Origin: Streptomyces sp. Ag109_O5-10
GTDB taxonomy: Bacteria; Actinomycetota; Actinomycetes; Streptomycetales; Streptomycetaceae
NCBI RefSeq assembly: GCF_900105755.1
Contig: NZ_FNTQ01000001.1
Span: 7,378,001-7,442,000 of the forward strand
Reading direction: 5' to 3'
DNA: 64,000 nucleotides
Shown: one piece after another, positions 48,213 to 54,895 of the stretch
Position numbering within the stretch: the stretch's first letter is position 1
Layout of the letters: every line of letters starts with the position of its first letter
Made by a program: the position numbers and the translations under genes
The notes under the pieces: generated by a model
Database searches by the model: none
Told to the model about the DNA's origin: nothing
What the model saw: the letters and a program-made list of their open reading frames with translations, nothing else

Positions 48213-49144
48213 GCGGCGCTTCCCGTCAGCCGGAGGAGAACGTCGTCGAGGGTCGGTGGTCTGAGGCTCGCGTCGAGCAACGGGACACCCGCCGCGTCGA
48301 GTTCGCGCACCAGGCGGGGGAGGGTGAGGGTCGGGTCCGTGGTGACGGCGCCGACGGTGTGCCGGTCGTGGTCGAACTGCGGCTCCCGGCCGGTGAGCCG
48401 GTCGAGTACCGCGGCCGCCTTCGGCAGCGCGTCCCGGTCGGCCACCACCGCCTGCGCGTACCAGCCGATGAGCGCCTTCAGCTCGGCGGGGGATCCGGTG
48501 CGGGCCACCCGGCCCCGGTCGATCAGCGCGATGTCGTCGGCGAGTCGGTCGGCCTCCTCCAGGTACTGCGTGGTGAGCAGCACCGTCGTGCCCTCCGCCG
48601 TCAGCTCGCGCACCGCATCCCAGATGTCGTTCCGGCCGGCTGGGTCGAGGCCGGTGGTGGGCTCGTCGAGGAAGAGCACGGCCGGCCGGCGGACCAGGCT
48701 CGCGGCGAGGTCGAGGCGGCGGCGCATACCGCCGGAATAGGTGGCCGCCTTGCGGTCGGCGGCCTCGGCGAGGCCGAAGCGGGCAAGGAGCTCGGCCGCC
48801 CGGTCGTCCGCCCTGCGCACCCGGAGCAGCCGGGCGAACAGGCGCAGGTTCTCGCGGCCGGTGAGATCGCCGTCGACCGAGGCGTACTGGCCGGTGACGC
48901 CGATGCTGCGGCGCACGGCTGCCGGCTCCCGGACCACGTCGTGCCCCGCGATGCGGGCGGAGCCCGCGTCGGGCCGGAGGAGGGTGGCCAGCAGCCGTAC
49001 GACCGTCGTCTTGCCCGCCCCGTTCGGCCCGAGCAGTCCGCAGACCGTGCCCTGCCGGACGGCCAGATCGAGACCGCGCAGCGCGGACACCGCGCCGAAG
49101 CGCTTCTCCAGACCTTCACTAAGTACAGCGTACGTAGTAGTCAT
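48209..49144 (-). CDS. ABC transporter ATPase (DrrA-like)
   Basis: A 311-residue ATPase with Walker A GPNGAGKTTVVRLLATLL, signature YSGGMRRRLDLAASL and Walker B VLFLDEPTTGLD. The C-terminal PTLDDVLLRLTG is typical of DrrA-type drug exporters. It drives the adjacent permease. Codons 3-9 of the gene contain a second copy of the TetR operator found in the promoter, so repressor bound there would also block transcript elongation. No good ribosome site precedes the ATG at 49144. Confidence 0.92.
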   Translation of the reverse strand: MTTTYAVLSEGLEKRFGAVSALRGLDLAVRQGTVCGLLGPNGAGKTTVVRLLATLLRPDAGSARIAGHDVVREPAAVRRSIGVTGQYASVDGDLTGRENLRLFARLLRVRRADDRAAELLARFGLAEAADRKAATYSGGMRRRLDLAASLVRRPAVLFLDEPTTGLDPAGRNDIWDAVRELTAEGTTVLLTTQYLEEADRLADDIALIDRGRVARTGSPAELKALIGWYAQAVVADRDALPKAAAVLDRLTGREPQFDHDRHTVGAVTTDPTLTLPRLVRELDAAGVPLLDASLRPPTLDDVLLRLTGSAA

Positions 49145-49179
49145 GGGAGGACCATAGCGCACTACGTACGGTGTACGTA
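49120..49179. promoter_or_regulatory. duplicated TetR operators flanking the ABC ATPase start codon
   Basis: TACGTAC-GGT-GTACGTA (49163-49179) is a perfect 7+7 palindrome in the divergent promoter. A near copy, TAAGTAC-AGC-GTACGTA (49120-49136), lies inside codons 3-9 of the ATPase gene. The centres are 43 bp apart, about four helical turns. The divergent TetR protein is the expected ligand. Confidence 0.8.
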
Positions 49180-49207
49180 ACTAGCATGGTGGGCGAGGTG
49201 ATGATCG

Positions 49208-49918
49208 ATGACAGTCCGAGGGTCCGAACCCGAGGTGATCTGGGCCCGCCCGGAGCGCGCCGGGCGAGGGCCGAAACCGGCGTTCACCCGCGCCGACATC
49301 GCCGCCGTCGCGGTGCGTATCGCCGACGCGGAGGGGCTGGACGCCGTGTCGATGCGGCATGTGGCGGCCGGGGTGGGGTGCGGGACCATGTCCCTGTACA
49401 ACTACGTCCCCCGCAAGGAGGACCTGTACGAGCTGATGGTTGACGCGATCAGCTCGGAACACGAGGTGTGGGAGCCGACGGGGGACTGGCGGGCCGACAT
49501 GATGCGGGTCGCCGAACAGACGCGGGAGCTGATGCACCGGCACCCGTGGCTGCCGCGTCTGATGTCACCGGTCTACGGGTTCAGCCCCCATGCTCTGCGG
49601 TATCTGGAGCACTGCCTGGCCTGCCTGGATCCGCTGGACGTGTCGTACGGCACCAAGTTCGAGCTGATCGCCATGGTGAACGGCGTGGTCACGACCTATG
49701 TGCGGAACGAGATCGACACGGCCGAACGGGTGCGGAACCTGCCGTGGTCCGAGGAGCGGGAGAACGCGGCGCGCATCGCCTATCTCGGAGGGCAGATCGC
49801 CTCGGGGGCGTATCCGAGGATGGCGGCGGCGTTCGCGGAGGATGCGGGGCCGATTGATCTGGAGGGGGTTTTCCGGCGGGCGTTGGAGAGGGTTCTGGAC
49901 GGGTTCGCGCCGTCGTAG
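49208..49918 (+). CDS. TetR-family repressor of the divergent ABC exporter
   Basis: A 236-residue TetR regulator. Helix-turn-helix at about residues 28-75 (FTRADIAAVAVRIADAEGLDAVSMRHVAAGVGCGTMSLYNYVPRKEDL, with the usual LYNYV recognition end) and a C-terminal TetR_C-type ligand domain. It is divergent from the DrrAB-like operon across duplicated palindromes, the classic arrangement for a drug-sensing exporter repressor. GCGAGGTG precedes the ATG at 49208. Confidence 0.9.
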   Translation: MTVRGSEPEVIWARPERAGRGPKPAFTRADIAAVAVRIADAEGLDAVSMRHVAAGVGCGTMSLYNYVPRKEDLYELMVDAISSEHEVWEPTGDWRADMMRVAEQTRELMHRHPWLPRLMSPVYGFSPHALRYLEHCLACLDPLDVSYGTKFELIAMVNGVVTTYVRNEIDTAERVRNLPWSEERENAARIAYLGGQIASGAYPRMAAAFAEDAGPIDLEGVFRRALERVLDGFAPS

Positions 49919-49938
49919 GGTGCGGGGCGGTGAGGCCC

Positions 49939-49971
49939 GTCGCGCAGTTCTTCGCGCCCCTGAAGGCAGGG
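49939..49971. repeat. partial dispersed Streptomyces repeat between convergent genes
   Basis: GTCGCGCAGTTCTTCGCGCCCC followed by TGAAGGC is a truncated copy of the GCGCAGTTCCCCGCGCCCC repeat, in the gap between the TetR and type ISP stops. It may contribute to termination. Confidence 0.55.
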
Positions 49972-49975
49972 TTGG

Positions 49976-51130
49976 TCAGAGCAGCGTCAGTTGGCCCGCT
50001 GGGCCTTCTTCGGTGTGTTCCAGGACGGATGCCGGTTTGCGGGACGCCTTCGGGGGTGGCAGTACGCCCGCCGTCGTCAGGTCGGCCGCTGTGATCGGTG
50101 ACCTGAGCTCCAGCTCGGCCTGCTGTGCGCGCACGTCCGCCAGCAAGGTCAGGACCGTGATCAGTTCCAGGAGTTCCGATGTCCATGACTGAGGCCAGAC
50201 CGGCGGGGTGATCGCCGCCAGGGTGCCCGGTTCCGCCGTCTGAGTCGTCCGTGCCGCGAACCACGCCTCCAGGACCCGCGCCTCGCCCGTCCTGAAGTCC
50301 CACGCCTCCGAGGGCACCGGGGAGACACGGCCCTCGTCGAGGTGGAGGGTCTCCTCCTCCGTGTCGTAGTGGAGCGTGCGCGGGCGGGCCGGCAGCGGGG
50401 CCCGGACGTACGGGCGGCGGCCGCCCGGGAGTCTGGGGCGGTCGCCGTCGCGGCGCAGCAGCCACAGCGCCCGGTGGCCGAGCTCCACGCCCTGCGCCCA
50501 GAGGCCGGGGTCGCCGGTGAGGGGGACGGTGCGGTCCGGGCGGATCACGGTCAGGGTCCAGGCGAGGACGTCCGGCGGGGTGACTCCTCGGCCCAGCCGG
50601 TCGGCCAGGTACGCCGGCAGCCCCGGCGCCAGGTTCGGCTCCGCGCCGCCCGGCCGGCGGTACAGCGGGCGGATGCGGCCCGCGCGCAGGGCGGGGAGGA
50701 AGGAGGTGGCCAGCAGGGGCATGCCCTCCGGCGACTCCACCGCGAAGACCTGGTGGTCGTCCGCCACCCGCCACAACTCCGGGCGGGCCGCGTCGATCAG
50801 GCGGTGGTCCGGGATCAGCCACTGTTCGTCGAACGGGGCGGCCAGGACGCGGACCGGGTCCGGGCACGGGTCCGACACGTCGGCGAGCGGTCCGGTGCCG
50901 CTGGGCCGGCCCGGGAGCTGGGCGACCGCGGAGTGGACAGTGCGGGCGCGCGTCGGCTCGAACAGGGTTTCGCGATCGGGGCCCTCGGCCTTGAGGAGCG
51001 CGTCCCAGCGCGCCTTCAGGGTCGCCGGATCGGGGGCCGTCGGCCACCCCCGGCCGAGCCGCAGTGGTGCGACGGACCACGGCATGAGGTCCGCCAGCAG
51101 CGGAGCGTCGTCGTGCGTCACGCCCGGCAT
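49976..51130 (-). CDS. orphan type ISP restriction/modification C-terminal domain protein
   Basis: A 384-residue protein resembling the C-terminal specificity part of single-chain type ISP restriction enzymes. Landmarks are DPVRVLAAPFDEQWLIPDHRLIDAARPELWRV, AEPNLAPGLPAYLADRLGR and TPPDVLAWTLTVI (quoted in pieces: RVLAAPFDEQWLIPDHRLI, PPDVLAWTLTVI). No helicase, nuclease or methyltransferase motif is present, and no such gene lies nearby, so it is probably not an active restriction enzyme. It is the third gene of the hmgA-GntR operon, starting 12 bases after the GntR stop. Function unknown. Confidence 0.65.
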   Translation of the reverse strand: MPGVTHDDAPLLADLMPWSVAPLRLGRGWPTAPDPATLKARWDALLKAEGPDRETLFEPTRARTVHSAVAQLPGRPSGTGPLADVSDPCPDPVRVLAAPFDEQWLIPDHRLIDAARPELWRVADDHQVFAVESPEGMPLLATSFLPALRAGRIRPLYRRPGGAEPNLAPGLPAYLADRLGRGVTPPDVLAWTLTVIRPDRTVPLTGDPGLWAQGVELGHRALWLLRRDGDRPRLPGGRRPYVRAPLPARPRTLHYDTEEETLHLDEGRVSPVPSEAWDFRTGEARVLEAWFAARTTQTAEPGTLAAITPPVWPQSWTSELLELITVLTLLADVRAQQAELELRSPITAADLTTAGVLPPPKASRKPASVLEHTEEGPAGQLTLL

Positions 51131-51142
51131 CGTACGACGACT

Positions 51143-51892
51143 TCAGGTGGCGTCGAGCGTGACCGTGAAGGAGAACCGGTCGCCGCGGTAGTGGATGACC
51201 GCGAGGTCCAGGACCCGGCCGGCGGTGTCGTAGGTGACGCCCGTGTAGTGCAGGATCGGGCTGAGCAGCGGGACCTGGAGCAGCCGGGCGGTCTCCGGGT
51301 CGGCCAGCCGGGCCGCCACCGTGTCCGTGATGCGGCTGATGTCCGCGCCGACGACGTCCCTGAGCACCTTGGTCATCGGTTGCCGGGCCAGGTCCTCCGG
51401 GTCGATGCGCGCAGCCAGTTCGGGGCGGACGTGGTTGCGGGCGTGGTTGGTGGGCTCGCCGGTCTGCTCGTCGCTGCGGAGGCGGTGGTAGGCCGTCACC
51501 TCGGCGAGGTCCGGGAAGTACTCGGTGAGTTCGCCGGTGACGGGCACCGTGCCGTGGTCCAGCAGCTCCGCAGTCATCCCCGACTGCTGGGCCACGATCG
51601 CGTCCACCGAGCCGAGCAGCCGTACCGGGGTGCCGCGCCGGGCGTCCGGCTCGATGAAGGTGCCCCGGCGGCGGTGCCGGCTGATCAGACCCTCGTCCTC
51701 CAGCTCCTTCAGCGCCTGCCGCATGGTCAGCACGCTCACGCCGTAGTGCTCCGCGAGCTGCTCCTCGGTGGGCAGCCGGAGCGGGTCCCGGGGCGAGCGG
51801 CCGAGTATCGAGGCACGCAGCGACTGCGACACCTGGTACCAGAGCGGCAGCTTGCGGTTGAGGACGATCGAGTCCGGGGCGAAGGAGGTCAC
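51143..51892 (-). CDS. GntR/HutC-family regulator
   Basis: A 249-residue regulator with an N-terminal winged helix (PLWYQVSQSLRASILG, LPTEEQLAEHYGVSVLTMRQAL, HRRRGTFIEP) and a C-terminal UTRA ligand domain (PILHYTGVTYDTAGRVLDLAVIHYRGDRFSF). HutC-type regulators sense small acids or sugars. It starts 26 bases after the homogentisate dioxygenase stop, so it is likely to be the feedback regulator of that pathway. The GTG start has only GGATGG before it. Confidence 0.87.
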   Translation of the reverse strand: MTSFAPDSIVLNRKLPLWYQVSQSLRASILGRSPRDPLRLPTEEQLAEHYGVSVLTMRQALKELEDEGLISRHRRRGTFIEPDARRGTPVRLLGSVDAIVAQQSGMTAELLDHGTVPVTGELTEYFPDLAEVTAYHRLRSDEQTGEPTNHARNHVRPELAARIDPEDLARQPMTKVLRDVVGADISRITDTVAARLADPETARLLQVPLLSPILHYTGVTYDTAGRVLDLAVIHYRGDRFSFTVTLDAT

Positions 51893-51918
51893 GGGCCATC
51901 CGTACCGGTGGGGGATCT

Positions 51919-53280
51919 TCAGTGCAAGGGGCGGAAGTGCCGTTCCAGGCCCCGCCACACGTCGTCGTAGCGCTGCTGGAGGTGTTCGGCGCTCGCCGCC
52001 TGCGGGGTGAGCGTCACCGGCCAGCGGGTCTCGAACATGAACGCCAGTCCGTCGTCCACCTTCTGGGGCCTCAGCTCGGCCGCGCTCGCCCGGTCGAACG
52101 TCTCCCGGTCCGGGCCGTGTGCCGACATCATGTTGTGCAGCGACCCGCCGCCCGGCACGAACCCTTCCGCCTTGGCGTCGTACGCGCCCTCGATCAGCCC
52201 CATGTACTCGCTCATCACGTTCCGGTGGAAGTACGGCGGCCGGAAGGTGTCCTCGCCCACCAGCCAGCGCGGCGCGAAGACCACGAAGTCGACACCCGCA
52301 AGACCCGGGGTGTCGGACGGCGACGTCAGCACCGTGAAGATCGACGGGTCGGGGTGGTCGTAGGAGATGCTGCCGATCACATTGAAACGGCGCAGATCGT
52401 AGGCGTACGGCACATGCGTGCCGTGCCAGGCGACCACGTCCAGTGGGGAGTGGTCATAGGTGGCGGTCCACAGGTTGCCGCAGAACTTGTTGACCACCTC
52501 CACCGGGCCCTCGACGTCCTCGTAGGCGGCGACGGGGGCCCGGAAATCCCGGGCGTTGGCGAGGCCGTTGGCGCCGATCGGGCCGAGGTCGGGGAGGCGG
52601 AACGGCGAGCCGTAGTTCTCGCACACATAACCCCGGGCCGTGGCATCCAGCAGCTCCACACGGAAGCGGACCCCGCGGGGGATCAGCGCCACATGTCCCG
52701 GCTCCACATGCAGCAGCCCGAACTCCGTGTGCAGCAGCAGGCCGCCGCGCTCCGGGACGATCAGCAGCTCGCCGTCCGCGTCGGAGAAGATCCGCCCCAT
52801 GGAGGCGTCGGCGTGGTACAGGTGCACGGCCATGCCGGTGCGCTGGGTCGCGTCGCCGTTGCCGCCCAGGGTCCACAGGCCGGCGAGGAAGTCCGTGCCG
52901 GGCGCGGGCTGCGGGAGGGGGTTCCAGCGCAGCCGGTTCGGGTCCGGGGCGATGTCCGTGAAGGGAGCGGTGCGCAGCCCGCCGTTGCCGGCGGCCCGGG
53001 TGAACGCCGGGTGGGCGGCCGAGGGGCGGATCCGGTACAGCCAGGAGCGGCGGTTGTGGGCCCGCGGCTCGGTGAAGGCCGTACCGCTGAGCTGTTCCGC
53101 GTACAGGCCGAGAGGCGCGCGCTGCGGGGAGTTGCGGCCCTCGGGCAGGGCACCCGGCACCGCCTCCGAGGAGTGCTCGTTGCCGAACCCGGAGAGGTAC
53201 GCCAGCCCTTCGGCGGTCTTCCGCGCTTCCCCGCGCTCTCGCTCGAACGCGCTCGCGCGGGAGGTGCCCCCATCGCCCAT
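51919..53280 (-). CDS. hmgA: homogentisate 1,2-dioxygenase
   Basis: A 453-residue non-haem Fe(II) dioxygenase matching HmgA throughout: YLSGFGNEHSSEAVPGALP at the start, AHNRRSWLYRIRPSA, WNPLPQP, IPRGVRFRVEL, DVVAWHGTHVPYAYDLRRFNVIGSIS. The iron-binding region PPYFHRNVMSEYMGLIEG supplies a His and a Glu, and GGGSLHNMMSAHGPD a further His. It opens homogentisate to maleylacetoacetate in tyrosine/phenylalanine breakdown and limits ochronotic pigment. It is the first gene of the operon with GntR and the ISP-like protein. The first 25 residues are a variable charged lead. Confidence 0.95.
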   Translation of the reverse strand: MGDGGTSRASAFERERGEARKTAEGLAYLSGFGNEHSSEAVPGALPEGRNSPQRAPLGLYAEQLSGTAFTEPRAHNRRSWLYRIRPSAAHPAFTRAAGNGGLRTAPFTDIAPDPNRLRWNPLPQPAPGTDFLAGLWTLGGNGDATQRTGMAVHLYHADASMGRIFSDADGELLIVPERGGLLLHTEFGLLHVEPGHVALIPRGVRFRVELLDATARGYVCENYGSPFRLPDLGPIGANGLANARDFRAPVAAYEDVEGPVEVVNKFCGNLWTATYDHSPLDVVAWHGTHVPYAYDLRRFNVIGSISYDHPDPSIFTVLTSPSDTPGLAGVDFVVFAPRWLVGEDTFRPPYFHRNVMSEYMGLIEGAYDAKAEGFVPGGGSLHNMMSAHGPDRETFDRASAAELRPQKVDDGLAFMFETRWPVTLTPQAASAEHLQQRYDDVWRGLERHFRPLH

Positions 53281-53437
53281 GATCGCTCCCTGAACCTGCG
53301 TGCCATCGATTCCTATGCATCACCGTAGGATTGCGCGGGGGCGGGTGCAAGAGGGCCGGGATCATCCCGGCGCTGTGGGGCGAGAACCCGACTTCAGGGG
53401 GATCCGGTCCGCGGCGCGCTGTTCTACGCTCCCGAGC

Positions 53438-54034
53438 ATGTCGTGGACGCGTGGACTGCCGGGCGCGCTCGCGGTCTGCGTGCTGCTGCTGGTCGCCGCG
53501 GCGGGGTGCGGGACCGGGAGCGCCCAACGGCAGCCCGGGGCGGAGTCCCCTGCCCCGGTGGGCAAGATCCTCGGCGAAACGGACGAGAGCGGACGCCACT
53601 ACCGCGAGCTGGACAAGAAGCACGCGCCCGAGGTGGGCACGGTGGTCACCCCGGACGCGTCCGGCGGCTGGGACGTACGGCTCGACGTGCACCGCTTCCG
53701 GTTCTCCCGGGCGGGCGCCGCGGCGAAGGCGGTCGCCGGCCGCGGGCTCGCCTACCTCTTCGTGGACGGCGGCCTGGTGACCCGGCTGCGCACCCCCGCC
53801 TACCACCTGCCCGCCGGACTCGTCCCGCACGGTACCCATCACATCACCGCCCGCCTCTACGCGGACGACGGCACGGTCTGGGCCGTGCACGGCAAACCGG
53901 TGGAGAGCACGGCGGACGTCACGGCGTCGGGCGCGGAGACGGCGTCGCCGTCGGCGTCGGGGGCCGTGCCCGCCGCCCCTTCCGCCACCGGTACGGGCAC
54001 CGCCACCGGCACGAGCAGTACGGACGCCGGATGA
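53438..54034 (+). CDS. secreted lipoprotein of unknown function
   Basis: A 198-residue lipoprotein precursor: signal sequence LAVCVLLLVAAAGC with the lipobox Cys near residue 24. A globular domain of about 120 residues (GKILGETDESGRHYREL ... AYHLPAGLVPHGTHHITARLY) and a Ser/Ala/Thr-rich tail follow. No family is recognised. It is alone, divergent from hmgA. The ATG lies shortly after TACGCT (a -10-like element), so the transcript may be nearly leaderless. Confidence 0.7.
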   Translation: MSWTRGLPGALAVCVLLLVAAAGCGTGSAQRQPGAESPAPVGKILGETDESGRHYRELDKKHAPEVGTVVTPDASGGWDVRLDVHRFRFSRAGAAAKAVAGRGLAYLFVDGGLVTRLRTPAYHLPAGLVPHGTHHITARLYADDGTVWAVHGKPVESTADVTASGAETASPSASGAVPAAPSATGTGTATGTSSTDAG

Positions 54035-54098
54035 GTGCATGGGCCATCCGTCCACGTACTGGGGGGCGAGGTTCACCTGATCCCGGCGGAAAGGCATC

Positions 54099-54716
54099 AT
54101 GAAGCCCGTGCCACCAGCGACACCGCTTCGCAAAGCGCCCGTGCAGCGCCGCAGTGCCGAACGACTGACCCGGATCCTCGACGCCTGTGCCGACCTTCTC
54201 GACGAGGTCGGCTACGAGGAACTGAGCACCCGGGCCGTCGCGGTGCGCGCCGGAGTGCCCATCGGCTCGGTCTACCGCTTCTTCGGCAACAAGCGGCAGA
54301 TGGCCGACGCCCTCGCCCAGCGCAACCTGGAGCGCTACTCCGAGCGCGTCACCGAGCGGCTGAAGGACGGCCCGAAGGGGGACTGGCGGGCGGCGATGGA
54401 CGCGGTGCTCGACGAGTACCTGGCCATGAAGCGCACCGCCCCCGGCTTCTCCCTCGTCGACTTCGGCAACCAGATCCCGGTCGGCGCCCGCGACGCGGAA
54501 CCGAACCACCGCGTGGCCGACCGGCTGACCGACCTGCTTGCGGCGTACATCGGCCGCGCCCCCGACGAGCCGCTGCGCCGCACCTTCCTGGTCGCGGTCG
54601 AGGCGGCCGACACCCTGGTCCACCTGTCCTTCCGGATGGCCCCGGGGGGCGACGAGTCGATCATCACCGAGACGCGGGAGCTGCTGCGGTCGTATCTGGC
54701 CCGGGTGCTGGACTGA
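54099..54716 (+). CDS. TetR-family regulator
   Basis: A 205-residue TetR protein with helix-turn-helix at about residues 17-65 (RSAERLTRILDACADLLDEVGYEELSTRAVAVRAGVPIGSVYRFFGNKRQM; the recognition helix is VPIGSVYRFF) and a TetR_C_17-like ligand domain. It precedes the molybdopterin oxidoreductase gene by 180 bases in the same direction. A CATACCG/CGGTATG palindrome in that gap is its probable operator. Confidence 0.88.
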   Translation: MKPVPPATPLRKAPVQRRSAERLTRILDACADLLDEVGYEELSTRAVAVRAGVPIGSVYRFFGNKRQMADALAQRNLERYSERVTERLKDGPKGDWRAAMDAVLDEYLAMKRTAPGFSLVDFGNQIPVGARDAEPNHRVADRLTDLLAAYIGRAPDEPLRRTFLVAVEAADTLVHLSFRMAPGGDESIITETRELLRSYLARVLD

Positions 54717-54733
54717 CGCGTCCCGGAAAACGC

Positions 54734-54790
54734 CCCGACTGGAGCGCCCCTGCCCGACTGGAGCGCCCCTGAAAGAGGCGCGGGGAAGCG
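54734..54790. repeat. 19-bp tandem duplication and hairpin after the TetR gene
   Basis: CCCGACTGGAGCGCCCCTG occurs twice in perfect tandem (54734-54752, 54753-54771). The second copy runs into GCGCCCCTGAAAGAGGCGC, a bulged hairpin related to the dispersed Streptomyces repeat. It probably serves as the TetR gene's terminator. Confidence 0.65.
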
Positions 54791-54842
54791 CGCGCTCGGC
54801 CCCGCCGCCCGAACTTCTGCGACAACAGGACTCCCCTCCCCA

Positions 54843-54858
54843 CATACCGACCGGTATG
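54843..54858. promoter_or_regulatory. TetR-type operator upstream of the molybdopterin oxidoreductase
   Basis: CATACCG-AC-CGGTATG is a perfect 7+7 palindrome 37 bases before the oxidoreductase start. It matches the common actinobacterial TetR operator style (ATACCG/CGGTAT). The TetR gene just upstream is the likely source of the repressor. Confidence 0.75.
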
Positions 54859-54895
54859 CTCACCGCGCAAGGCACCGCCGCCCCCGGGAGGAACC

